Source of the DNA: Streptomyces sp. R28
GTDB lineage: Bacteria; Actinomycetota; Actinomycetes; Streptomycetales; Streptomycetaceae
Length of the DNA stretch: 64,000 nucleotides
Reading direction: 5' to 3'
Assembly: GCF_041052385.1 (NCBI RefSeq)
Contig: NZ_CP163439.1
Span: forward strand, 7,057,001-7,121,000
Position 1 is the first letter of the stretch. The number at the start of each line of letters is the position of its first letter. This document shows, in pieces, positions 56,279 to 64,000 of the stretch. Below the pieces are notes generated by a model. That model searched no databases. It saw only the letters and a program-made list of their open reading frames with translations, and was not told where the DNA came from. A program made the position numbers and the translations under genes.

Positions 56279-56321
56279 GCCCGGAACTTACCCAAATAGT
56301 CTGCCTTGTGTGCCTTAGGAC

Positions 56322-56777
56322 TCAGCACCAGCGCGGCGCGGCCCCGATGTTGTCGATGTACCGGGCCGCCCCCCAGGCCCAGGTGCCGTCCGCGAGCAGA
56401 TACCACAGGGGGTTGCCCTGGACCCGCTGGCCCGGCGTCTTGCAGAAGATCCTGACGATGTCGCCCCGGTGGACGACCCGGATCACCTGGCTGCCGCGGT
56501 TCGGCGCACTGCGCAGCAGCAGGGTGTTCGCGGTGACGCGCCCCGTGGCGAACCGTCGCCCGCCGTTGTCCCAGTCGCCCCCGGATCCACCCCCGTCGCC
56601 CCCGGACCCGCCCAAGTCCCCCTCGGGGTCGTCCGCGGGCACGCCCAAGTCCTCCTGGGACTCGCTCGAGTTCCCCTGGGAGCCCCAGTCGTCGTCGGCG
56701 ACGGCAGGCGTGGCGGCAGCCGCGAGGGCGAGAGCGCCGGCGGCTATGGATATGGCGAAGCGGGAGCGCAGGGCCAT
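56322..56777 (-). CDS. Secreted SH3-domain protein
   Basis: 151 aa. Signal peptide ending TPAVA-DDD, a Gly/Ser/Asp-rich linker (GGSGGDGGGSGGDW), then a bacterial SH3b-like domain (TANTLLLRSAPNRGSQVIR, PLWYLLADGTWAWGAARYI). SH3b domains usually bind cell-wall peptides. A decamer array lies upstream. Confidence 0.8.
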   Translation of the reverse strand: MALRSRFAISIAAGALALAAAATPAVADDDWGSQGNSSESQEDLGVPADDPEGDLGGSGGDGGGSGGDWDNGGRRFATGRVTANTLLLRSAPNRGSQVIRVVHRGDIVRIFCKTPGQRVQGNPLWYLLADGTWAWGAARYIDNIGAAPRWC

Positions 56778-56884
56778 GGGGTACCTCCAGAGAGGGGTGA
56801 CGAACCTGACTAATCGCCACATTAAGAGCGAGTCGACAGGGCCGCGCGCCACGCTGGGCCATAGGGGGCCGAGACTTTCGGGGA

Positions 56885-56944
56885 CCGTATGGGGCCGGAT
56901 AAGACCGTATGAGGCTGTATGAGGATGTATGGGGCCGTATGGCA
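56885..56944. repeat. Six-copy 10-bp tandem array upstream of the SH3 gene
   Basis: Units CCGTATGGGG, CCGGATAAGA, CCGTATGAGG, CTGTATGAGG, ATGTATGGGG, CCGTATGGCA, in register without gaps from 56885 to 56944. It sits between the leftward SH3 gene (start 56777) and the end of the kinase gene (56980). Confidence 0.85.
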
Positions 56945-56979
56945 CAGCAGGGGGCGCGGCCGCCCGTCCTCGGTGCTTC

Positions 56980-58215
56980 CTAGCGGAGCGTCAGCGTGGC
57001 CACGGCCCCGCCGTCCTCCGCGTTGGCGAATGTGAGCCGCGCGCCGAGTACCTCCGCCTGCCCCAACGCGATGGTCAGCCCCAGCCCGTGCCCTTTGGCT
57101 CCGCCCTCCGTGCGAAAGCGCTGCGGCCCATGTGCGACGAGATACTCCGGGTAGCCGACGCCGTGGTCCCGCACGGTGACCACCGGCCCGTCCACGACCA
57201 CGGACACCGGTCCCCGCCCGTGCTTGTGCGCGTTCGCCACCAGGTTCCCCAGCACCCGCTCCAGCCGCCGCCGGTCGGTCTCCACCACGGCGTCGCGTAC
57301 GACGACGACCTCCGTGTCGGTGCCGGACCCGCGCACCACCCGCTCCGCGAGCGCCGCGAGGGGCTCGGTGTCCGCCTCCAGCCGCTCACGCCCGGTGTCC
57401 AGCCGCGAGATCTCCAGCAGATCCTCGGTCAGCGTGCGCAGCGCGGCCACCCGGTCCCGCACCAGCTCCGTCGGACGCCCGGGCGGCAGCAGCTCGGCCG
57501 CCGCGTGCAGCCCGGTCAGCGGCGTACGCAGCTCGTGCGCCACGTCCGCCGTGAACCGCTGCTCGGACATCAGCTTGCTCTGCAGCGACGACGCCATCGA
57601 GTCGAGGGCGGCGGCGACGGCGGCCACCTCGTCCTGCGGCATGGTCGGGTCCTTCGTACGGGGATCGCCGACCCGCGCGTCCAGGTCGCCGCCGCTGATC
57701 CGCCGGGCCACCCGGGCCGTGGCGTGCAGCCGCCGCGTCACCCGGGTCACCGCGAACGCGCCCACCAGCAGCGTCGCCCCGATCGCCAGCCCCGACGACC
57801 ACAGGATCGCCCGGTCCAGCCCCTCGATGGTGCGCGCCTGCTGCGAGTAGTCGACCTCGACCGTGAGGGCCCGCTCGCCGTCGGCCGGCCCCGCCGCCCA
57901 CATCGCGGGGCGCCCGTGGTGGTCGGCGACCATCGTGCCGCGCTCCCCGGCCACCGCCAGCTCCCGCAGCGACTCCGGCAGCTCCGGCGGATCCAGGCGG
58001 ATGCCGTGGCCGAGCGGGTCCCCGGCCTCGAACGCCGTCGTGGCGTCCTCCAGCCGGGACAGCGCGAGGTCGCGGGCCTGGCCGACGGTCTGGTTCGTCA
58101 CCGAGACGTGCACGAGGATGCCGAGCAGCGCCGCCAGCGCGCAGCACATCACCGTGATGAAGAGGGCGGCCTTCACGGCGAGCGTGCCGGCCCACTGGGG
58201 GAGCGCGAGCCTCAT
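56980..58215 (-). CDS. Sensor histidine kinase (CseC-like), without adjacent regulator
   Basis: 411 aa. Two membrane helices (FITVMCCALAALLGILVHV; WSSGLAIGATLLVGAFAV) around an extracytoplasmic domain, HAMP, HisKA (FTADVAHELRTPLTG), N box LGNLVANAHKHG, G box GHGLGLTIALG. It resembles CseC-type envelope kinases. ATG 58215 overlaps the lipoprotein stop (ATGA). No response-regulator gene is next to it. Confidence 0.9.
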   Translation of the reverse strand: MRLALPQWAGTLAVKAALFITVMCCALAALLGILVHVSVTNQTVGQARDLALSRLEDATTAFEAGDPLGHGIRLDPPELPESLRELAVAGERGTMVADHHGRPAMWAAGPADGERALTVEVDYSQQARTIEGLDRAILWSSGLAIGATLLVGAFAVTRVTRRLHATARVARRISGGDLDARVGDPRTKDPTMPQDEVAAVAAALDSMASSLQSKLMSEQRFTADVAHELRTPLTGLHAAAELLPPGRPTELVRDRVAALRTLTEDLLEISRLDTGRERLEADTEPLAALAERVVRGSGTDTEVVVVRDAVVETDRRRLERVLGNLVANAHKHGRGPVSVVVDGPVVTVRDHGVGYPEYLVAHGPQRFRTEGGAKGHGLGLTIALGQAEVLGARLTFANAEDGGAVATLTLR

Positions 58216-58991
58216 GGGGTGCTCGCCGAGGGGGAGGCGGACCGGGAAGGTGAGGCGGAACGCGAGGGCGAGGGCGAGGCGGAACGTGAGGGCGACGGGT
58301 GGGGCGCCTTCTTGTGGTGGCCGGTGCGCAGCATCTCGTCGTGCGTGAGCAGCATCCCCTTCTGGTCCGCGTCCCAGGTCCACTGCAGCCGGTACTCGTA
58401 CCCGGCGACCTCGGACGGCGAGCGCACGATCACCGACCGTCCGGCCAGCTCGACGCCGCTGAGCGCGTCGTCCCACCCCATCACCTGCACGAGCCTGTGC
58501 TTCTCGACGGTGTAGACGCGCACCGCGGTCGTCTTGCCGGGCATCAGCCGAAAGCCCAGCGTCAGCTCGGGGTGCCCGTCGCCGGTCAGGTCCCGGTAGT
58601 ACGGCTGGAGCACCGGGCACCTGCCGCGCCCGGCGCCCTTGGCGCACTCGGCCATCAGGCGGCCGGTCTGCCCGTACGTCGCGTCCTTGCCGTCGTATTC
58701 GTTCCGGTTCGCGGCGATCTCCTTGCGTACGACCTCCACGGGGCTCACGTCGCGGATGTCGCCCCCGGGGACGGTGACGCCCTTCACCGTCTCCCTGTTC
58801 ACCTCGCCGATCTCATAGGCGGGGCTGGACGCCGGCGTTAGCTCCGGCCAGAGCTTGTCCGGGCTGACCGCGGTCTGGGTCGGGCCCGCGCCCTGGAGCC
58901 CCCCGGCGTCCCCGCAGGCCGTCGCCGCCGCCAGCAGCAGTGCGACCAGGGCACTGAGCGCGACGGTGCGCGTGGGGCGGGTGCGAGGCAC
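58212..58991 (-). CDS. Lipoprotein coupled to the kinase (CseA-like position)
   Basis: 259 aa. GTG 58991 with AGGAG just upstream; signal sequence LSALVALLLAAATAC ends in the lipobox cysteine. The C-terminal 30 residues are Ser/Pro repeats (SPSRSASPSPSRSASPSRSA). Overlap with the kinase gene implies a functional pair, as in sigE-cse operons, where CseA is a negative regulator; here neither sigE nor a regulator gene is present. Confidence 0.8.
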   Translation of the reverse strand: MPRTRPTRTVALSALVALLLAAATACGDAGGLQGAGPTQTAVSPDKLWPELTPASSPAYEIGEVNRETVKGVTVPGGDIRDVSPVEVVRKEIAANRNEYDGKDATYGQTGRLMAECAKGAGRGRCPVLQPYYRDLTGDGHPELTLGFRLMPGKTTAVRVYTVEKHRLVQVMGWDDALSGVELAGRSVIVRSPSEVAGYEYRLQWTWDADQKGMLLTHDEMLRTGHHKKAPHPSPSRSASPSPSRSASPSRSASPSASTP

Positions 58992-59000
58992 GGTTCTCCT

Positions 59001-59024
59001 GGGGCTGGGGCTGGGGCTGGGGCT
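59001..59024. repeat. (GGGGCT)4 hexamer array in the lipoprotein 5' region
   Basis: Four exact GGGGCT units (plus-strand reading) start 10 nt upstream of the GTG on the minus strand, right next to the AGGAG ribosome site. Slippage could alter spacing or the transcript leader. Confidence 0.7.
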
Positions 59025-59108
59025 GAGGCCGATAATGGGCGTAGGCCCGTACACCCTATTCGTACGGAAGTCCTTTTTGCGCACCCGGTGGGCGGACGGG
59101 CGAAACGG

Positions 59109-59615
59109 TTACTCGGCGAGTTCCTCAAGCAGCCGGGCGGTCGACAGGCCGGCCCGGAGGTAGTCGACGAACAGCTCGTTGTGCAGGGCCCACGGAGAGC
59201 GGCGGGAGCGTATCAGCCGGATCGCCTGCTCGGCGGAGTGGCTCCGGCGGACCAGGGCGTGCGCGATGACGAGCCCCGAGCGGTTGTACCCGTGGTAACA
59301 GCGAACGAGGACGTTGCGGCCCTCGTCCAGCGCCGCGCACGCCGCCTCCGCGAGCCGGATCACCCCGGCGAGCTGGGTTCCGTCCAGCGGTCCGTCGGGA
59401 ATCGGCCACACATGGTGCTCGACCCCGGGATCGGGCCCGTGCCCCGGCAGGCGCAGCAGAGTCTGTACGAGATCGAACTCGTCCTGCACGACGGCGAACT
59501 CCAGTTGTCCCGACGGCCCCCGGAACTCGTGCCCGCCCATCCACAGGCCGGGCACGATCTCGCTCCACGGGCTGTCCGGAGCCGGTACGTCGGGTTGCTT
59601 CCTGCGGGTACGCAA
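59109..59615 (-). CDS. Dual-specificity/tyrosine-type protein phosphatase
   Basis: 168 aa. The signature VRCYHGYNRSGL (CX5R, Cys106) is complete; general-acid Asp lies upstream in WPIPDGPLDGTQ. It would act on phosphotyrosine or phosphoserine proteins. TTG 59615 is chosen because GGGAGG lies about 6 nt before; a hairpin at 59629-59648 sits just upstream. Confidence 0.82.
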   Translation of the reverse strand: MRTRRKQPDVPAPDSPWSEIVPGLWMGGHEFRGPSGQLEFAVVQDEFDLVQTLLRLPGHGPDPGVEHHVWPIPDGPLDGTQLAGVIRLAEAACAALDEGRNVLVRCYHGYNRSGLVIAHALVRRSHSAEQAIRLIRSRRSPWALHNELFVDYLRAGLSTARLLEELAE

Positions 59616-59728
59616 CGGCGCCTCCCCAAGACCCCTCCCGGGGGGTCTGCCCAACTCCGCTCAAAGGTAACCGGGTTCTTGCCCCCGCAGCACCCAGCCT
59701 GTTCCCATGGTCAGTGGGGTGATGGTGC

Positions 59729-60538
59729 ATGAGTGGACTGCGCGTCATACCGACCTGGCGGCACGGCCAGGAACGGCTCTACGTCTGCCTCACGGACGGG
59801 CGGAACCTCGCCTGGTACGACCGCGAGGCGGCCAGGATCAACCTGCTCAGCGACGACCGCAGGGAGGAGGTGCTGGAGGCGCTCGGCCCCTTCGTCACCG
59901 GCCCGGTGACGGTGGGCCCGCCGCCGGTCCCCACGCCCGCCGAGCTGGCCCGGCTGACCCTCCACCCGGACGACGACCTGGCGCCCAACCGTCCCGGCGA
60001 GGCGCTCCTGGTCTCCCTCGACCGGGATCCGGGCCCCTCCCACCGGCTGCGCCGCCCCGACCCGCGACGCCGGGCGCTGACGGCGGAGCAGACGGTCGGC
60101 GAGGCCCTGGACCGGCTGGAGGGCGCCGGCTGGCACGCGCTGCACTCCATCGCGCTGCCCGGCGGCGACCGCATCCACCACCTCGTGATCGGCCCCGGCG
60201 GGCTGTTCGTGCTGCACAGCCTGTACGCCCGTAAGCAGAAGGTGACCGTCGCCGACCCGATGGTCTCCCTCGGGCACCGCGAACCGTACCCCCTGCTGCG
60301 CCGTCTCCGCGCCGATGCCGACCGTGCCTCCTACGCCCTGACCGCCGAGGTCCGCCCGGTCCTCGCGCTGGTCGGCCCGGCCGACGTGGCGGTCCCCGGG
60401 CCGCTGCGGGGCCTTCGTGTCCTGCGGGACACGGAGGTGGAGGGGCTGGGCAGGCTGGGTGGGCTGCTGAAGCCGGCGGATGTGGAGGCGCTGCACGCGA
60501 TGGCTCGGGACCGGCGAGTTTGGGGTGCCGTTGGTTGA
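59729..60538 (+). CDS. NERD-domain-like protein
   Basis: 269 aa. The segment EALDRLEGAGWHALHSIALP followed by DRIHHLVIGPGGLFVLHSLY (about residues 135-180) matches the nuclease-related NERD domain core (with DHxxIGPxGxF). Other catalytic residues are not obvious, so nuclease activity is unproven. Function unknown. Confidence 0.65.
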   Translation: MSGLRVIPTWRHGQERLYVCLTDGRNLAWYDREAARINLLSDDRREEVLEALGPFVTGPVTVGPPPVPTPAELARLTLHPDDDLAPNRPGEALLVSLDRDPGPSHRLRRPDPRRRALTAEQTVGEALDRLEGAGWHALHSIALPGGDRIHHLVIGPGGLFVLHSLYARKQKVTVADPMVSLGHREPYPLLRRLRADADRASYALTAEVRPVLALVGPADVAVPGPLRGLRVLRDTEVEGLGRLGGLLKPADVEALHAMARDRRVWGAVG

Positions 60539-60624
60539 GTGTGCGCGGCGGCTGTCGTTGCCGTCGACTGGGGGCTGCCGCGCCCAGACCCCCGCTTCGG
60601 CCCTGAACGGGCCTCGTCCTCAAG

Positions 60625-60646
60625 CTCCCCCAGAGGGGGCACCCCC
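60625..60646 (-). repeat. Dispersed 22-bp repeat, second copy
   Basis: Reverse complement of 37252-37273. Here it lies in the gap between the NERD and LigD-polymerase genes, next to the typical terminator-like sequence CTCAAGCTCCCCCAGAGGGG. Confidence 0.8.
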
Positions 60647-60718
60647 AGACGGGCTGAAATGCCTGGGCCGGCGCTGGAAAGCGGCAGTCGCGAACGTGAG
60701 GCCGACGGCCACGAAAGG

Positions 60719-61600
60719 TCACGGCAGCGTGCCCGACCGGGACGTGTCCAGGAGCGGTGCCAACAGGTCGCCGTAGTCCTGGAGGCGTGGGGCCAGGTCC
60801 GGGGCGAGGAAGGTCAGGGTTCGGGGGGAGCGGCAGTTCTCCACCTCCTCCCAGGTGACCGGTGCGGACACGGTCGGGTCGCGGCGGGCGCGCAGGGTGT
60901 AGGGCGTGGCCGTGGTCTTGCGGGCGGCGTTCTGGCTCCAGTCGACGAAGACCTTGCCGGGCCGCAGGCTCTTCGTCATCCGGTGGATCGCGAGCCGGGG
61001 CATGACCTTCTCGGCCTCCACGGCGAGTTCCTTGGCGTATCCGGTGGCCTGCTCGGAGGGGGCCGGCCGGATGGCGGCGGCGAGATGGAGCCCCTTCGAG
61101 CCGGAGGTCTTGGCGTACGCCTCGATGCCGTCGGCGGCCAGCCGTTCCCGCAGCCAGAGGGCGACCTCGCAGCACTCGACCACGGTGGCGGGCGAGCCGG
61201 GGTCGAGGTCGAAGACCAGCCGGTCGGCCTCGCCGGGCGCGTCGATCAGCCACTGGGGCGTGTGGAACTCCGTGACGAGGTTGGCCGCCCACATCAGCGA
61301 GGGCAGATCCTGCACCAGCACCATCCGCGCCGGCCCCTCCGTGCGGGGCACCTCGGCGGTGGTGACCCACTCGGGCGTACCCGGCGGCACGTTCTTGGTG
61401 AAGAACACCTGTCCGCCCGGCCCGTCCGGGTAGCGCAGGAAGGACACCGGCCGGTCGCGCAGATGGGGCAGGAGTGCGTCGGCGGTGGTCGCGTAGTAGT
61501 GCAGCAGCTCGCCCTTGGTGAACCCGGCCGCCGGATACAGCACCTTCTCCAGGTTGCTGAGCGCGAGCCCCCGCCCCTCCACCTCTGTGATCGGCGTCAT
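60719..61600 (-). CDS. Stand-alone LigD-type DNA polymerase/primase domain protein
   Basis: 293 aa polymerase domain of bacterial NHEJ: GLALSNLEKVLYPAAGFTKG, the metal-binding LVFDLDPG, SGSKGLHLAAAI and YTLRARRDPTVSAPVTWEE. It lacks ligase and phosphoesterase domains. Divergent from ku at 61652 with a 51-bp gap, the usual pairing in Streptomyces. Confidence 0.92.
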   Translation of the reverse strand: MTPITEVEGRGLALSNLEKVLYPAAGFTKGELLHYYATTADALLPHLRDRPVSFLRYPDGPGGQVFFTKNVPPGTPEWVTTAEVPRTEGPARMVLVQDLPSLMWAANLVTEFHTPQWLIDAPGEADRLVFDLDPGSPATVVECCEVALWLRERLAADGIEAYAKTSGSKGLHLAAAIRPAPSEQATGYAKELAVEAEKVMPRLAIHRMTKSLRPGKVFVDWSQNAARKTTATPYTLRARRDPTVSAPVTWEEVENCRSPRTLTFLAPDLAPRLQDYGDLLAPLLDTSRSGTLP

Positions 61601-61651
61601 ACGATGAGAATCACATGAAATCCTCCTGAACCACCCCGAGAGGTGCTGAAC

Positions 61652-62704
61652 GTGCGATCCATCTGGAACGGCGCCATCTCCTTCGGCCTGGTCAGCATCC
61701 CGATCAAGGTGGTGAACGCGACCGAGAGCCATGCGATCTCCTTCCGCCAGATCCACACCGAGGACGGCGGCCGGATCCGCTACCGCAAGTTCTGCGAACT
61801 GGAGGACCGCGAGGTCAGCCAGGGCGAGATCGGCAAGGGGTACGAGGACGCGGACGGCTCGATCATCCCCATCACCGACGAGGACCTGGCCGAGCTGCCG
61901 ATCCCGACCGCGAAGACGATCGAGATCGTGGCCTTCGTGCCGGGTGACCGGATCGACCCGCTCCAGATGGACGCGGCGTACTACCTCGCCGCGAGCGGCG
62001 CCCCGGCCGCCAAGCCGTACACCCTGCTGCGCGAGGCGCTCAAGCGCAGCAACAAGGTCGCCATCGCCAAGTTCGCGCTGCGCGGCCGGGAGCGGCTGGG
62101 CATGCTGCGGGTCGTCGGCGACGCCATCGCCATGCACGGCCTGCTCTGGCCCGACGAGGTGCGTGCCCCCGAGGGTGTCGCCCCCGACACCGGCGTCACC
62201 GTCCGCGACAAGGAACTCGACCTCGCGGACGCCCTGATGGACACCCTCGGCGAGGTCGACCTCGACGATCTGCACGACGAGTACCGCGAGGCCGTCGAGG
62301 AGGTCATCGCCGCGAAGGCGGCCGGCGAGGCCCCGCCCGCCGCCCCCGAACCCGCCACCCGCGGGAAGGTCCTCGACCTCATGGCGGCCCTGGAGAGCAG
62401 CGTGCGGGCGGCGAAGGAGTCCCGCGGCGAGGAGCCGGCGGAGGTCAGACGTCTGCCGGAGCGCAAGTCGGCCAGGGCGGCCCCGAAGCAGGCCGCGGGC
62501 AAGAAGTCGACGGCGACTACGAAGAAGACAGCGGCGAAGAAGACGGCATCGGCCAGGAAGTCGACGTCGAAGACGGCCCAGGGAACGAAGAAGACGGCAG
62601 CGAAGAGCACAGCCAAGAGCACAGCCAGGAGCACGGCGAAGAAGACCACGGCCAGGACCGCCAAGACCGCCAAGAAGACGGCGGCCCGCAAGCGCAGTGC
62701 GTGA
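61652..62704 (+). CDS. ku: DNA end-binding protein Ku
   Basis: 350 aa. Ku core at residues 1-255 (VRSIWNGAISFGLVSIPIKV, FRQIHTEDGGRIRYRKFCE, IEIVAFVPGDRIDPLQMDAA). A Lys/Ala/Thr-rich histone-H1-like tail fills the last 60-70 residues (KKTAAKKTASARKSTSK), which in other actinomycete Ku proteins promotes DNA binding or threading. GTG 61652 has GAGAGG at 8 nt. Confidence 0.95.
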   Translation: MRSIWNGAISFGLVSIPIKVVNATESHAISFRQIHTEDGGRIRYRKFCELEDREVSQGEIGKGYEDADGSIIPITDEDLAELPIPTAKTIEIVAFVPGDRIDPLQMDAAYYLAASGAPAAKPYTLLREALKRSNKVAIAKFALRGRERLGMLRVVGDAIAMHGLLWPDEVRAPEGVAPDTGVTVRDKELDLADALMDTLGEVDLDDLHDEYREAVEEVIAAKAAGEAPPAAPEPATRGKVLDLMAALESSVRAAKESRGEEPAEVRRLPERKSARAAPKQAAGKKSTATTKKTAAKKTASARKSTSKTAQGTKKTAAKSTAKSTARSTAKKTTARTAKTAKKTAARKRSA

Positions 62705-62728
62705 GCGGGGGCGTGAGCGGCTGGAGCC

Positions 62729-64000
62729 TCACCTCGACCGGCGCAGCACCAGCACGGCGTTGTGCCCTCCGAACCCGAACGAGTTGCTGAGCGCCAGGTC
62801 CCCGTCCTCCGGCAGCGCGCGCGGTGCCCCCCGCACCACATCCAGGTCGATCGCGTCGTCGACCTCTTCGCTCCCCACCGTCGGCGGCACCACCCCGTGA
62901 TGCAGCGTCAGCACGGTGGCAACCGCCTCGACGCCGCCCGCGGCCCCCTGCAGATGCCCGAGGTGCCCCTTGAGCGCGGTGACCGGTACGGACCGCCGCT
63001 CGAGCACCGCCCGCAGCGCACCCGCCTCCGCGAGGTCGCCCTCGACCGTGGCCGTGGCATGGGCGTTCACGTGGACGACGTCCCCGACCCGGCCCCCGGC
63101 GTCCCGCAGGGCCCGGCGCAGGGCGAGCGCGATGCCGTTGCCGGACGGGTCGGGCGCGGCCATGTGGTGGGCGTCGGCGGAGAGCCCCCAGCCCGCGGCC
63201 TCGCAGTAGATCCGCGCTCCCCGGGCCCGTGCGTGCTCCTCGGCCTCCAGTACGAGGACCCCGGCACCCTCGCCGTTGACGAACCCGCCCCGGTCCTTGG
63301 CGAAGGGCCGGGAGGGCGAACCGTCGGCGGGGTCCCCGTCGGCCAGGGCCCGCATCGCCGCGAAGGACGCCATGATCGCCGGCGTGACGACGGCCTCGGC
63401 GCCGCCCGCCAGAGCGATGTCGATGCGCCCGTACCGTATGCGGTCGATCGCCTGCCCTATGGCCTCGGTCCCCGACGCGCACGCGCTCGTCACGGTCCGG
63501 GCCTCGCCGGTGATGTGCAGATCGAGCGAGACCTGGGAGGCGGCCTGGGAGGGCACGGTCATGGGCGTGGTGAGCGGCGACACGGCCCGGGGGCCCTTCT
63601 CCCGTAGCTGGCGGTCCCCGCCCACGAGTACGGACGCGTCACCGAGGATGGCCCCCAGGCTCACCCCCACCCGCTCCGGATCGATCCCGCTCTCCCGGGT
63701 ACCGCCCGCCACGAACCCGGCGTCGGCCCACGCCTCCCGAGCGGCCAGCACCCCGAGCTGGGCGGCCCGGTTCATCCGCCGGGCCACGGGCCGGGGCAGC
63801 AGCTCACCGGGGTCCACGGGTACCACCCCGGCGACCCGCACGGGCAACCCGTCGAACTCGGGGTCCCGCAACTCCCGGATGCCGTGCCGCCCGTCGAGCA
63901 GTCCCTGCCACAACTCGCCGGCCCCGACGCCCAACGGCGTGACCGCCCCGAGCCCGGTCACGACGACTCTGCGCGGTGCGGACGCGGCGGCCTCGCTCAT
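62729..64000 (-). CDS. Beta-ketoacyl-ACP synthase (FabF/KAS II-like)
   Basis: 423 aa. Catalytic Cys174 in TVTSACASGTEA, with NAHATAT (His) and ALKGHLGHLQGAAG (Lys, His), so the triad is present with unusual residues at the canonical Gly/Ser positions. It elongates acyl chains on ACP. ATG at the window edge (64000) fits the family start MSEAAASAPRRVVVTGLG. No neighbouring chain-length factor or ACP is visible, so a polyketide role cannot be judged. Confidence 0.9.
   Translation of the reverse strand: MSEAAASAPRRVVVTGLGAVTPLGVGAGELWQGLLDGRHGIRELRDPEFDGLPVRVAGVVPVDPGELLPRPVARRMNRAAQLGVLAAREAWADAGFVAGGTRESGIDPERVGVSLGAILGDASVLVGGDRQLREKGPRAVSPLTTPMTVPSQAASQVSLDLHITGEARTVTSACASGTEAIGQAIDRIRYGRIDIALAGGAEAVVTPAIMASFAAMRALADGDPADGSPSRPFAKDRGGFVNGEGAGVLVLEAEEHARARGARIYCEAAGWGLSADAHHMAAPDPSGNGIALALRRALRDAGGRVGDVVHVNAHATATVEGDLAEAGALRAVLERRSVPVTALKGHLGHLQGAAGGVEAVATVLTLHHGVVPPTVGSEEVDDAIDLDVVRGAPRALPEDGDLALSNSFGFGGHNAVLVLRRSR

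Noticed and set aside
53596..56299. Two plus-strand frames (548 and 501 codons) opposite the PBP and FtsW genes
   Set aside because: Mirror frames of genes with intact catalytic motifs.
59629..59648. AGACCCC/GGGGTCT hairpin just upstream of the tyrosine phosphatase start as a riboswitch
   Set aside because: Too short and simple for a ligand-binding RNA; at most it affects ribosome access.

Overview
The window reads as a chromosomal-core segment of a Streptomyces or very close relative. Coding DNA is extremely G+C rich with G/C third positions and many GTG/TTG starts. It carries genus markers: nickel superoxide dismutase with its protease, a conservon (cvnABCD), a fused E1/E2 2-oxoglutarate dehydrogenase, and Ku with a stand-alone LigD-type polymerase. 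From memory, the order sodN-sodX, glutamate ABC transporter, malic enzyme, kgd, lon, PBP/FtsW, ligase-polymerase/Ku resembles the sodN-to-ku stretch of the S. coelicolor core; this was not checked by alignment. I see no insertion sequence, prophage, CRISPR array, tRNA or rRNA.

Layout. 1-6.3 kb: partial polyprenyl synthase, acetyltransferase, a TetR/reductase divergent pair with a striking tandem operator, an ECF42-type sigma factor with its DGPF/YCII partner, and small accessory genes. 6.5-12.3 kb: PiT phosphate transporter, a GT39-like membrane glycosyltransferase, sodN/sodX, a frameshifted CGNR regulator, a methyltransferase. 12.4-19.1 kb: secreted protein, a 25-bp perfect hairpin, glutamate-type ABC transporter operon, malic enzyme, quinone reductase-like protein. 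19.2-24.7 kb: a two-gene HTH + Clp_N operon with twin palindromic operators, a DUF4097/PadR pair, and a decayed Trypco1/TPR locus beside an intact Trypco1 gene. 24.9-36 kb: kgd, a two-component system, a rhomboid-like protein, lon with both HspR-type and ClgR-type sites. 36-48.5 kb: GH25 lysozyme, MarR, a wrecked two-component system, PP2C-like phosphatase, a conservon followed by a styrene-monooxygenase-like flavoenzyme, NlpC/P60 hydrolase, TetR. 48.6-64 kb: two divergent diiron oxygenases, an orphan NIT-domain kinase, FtsW/PBP pair, a lipoprotein + kinase pair lacking a regulator, a tyrosine phosphatase, NERD protein, LigD-pol/Ku, and a FabF-like ketosynthase.

Themes: proteostasis (Lon; the HTH/Clp_N operon, which resembles the ClpC2 antibiotic-sensor logic of mycobacteria), envelope sensing, and several genes in different stages of decay (CGNR, cvnC, a two-component pair, a Trypco1/TPR pair). 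The single-base lesions could be sequencing errors and are flagged as such.
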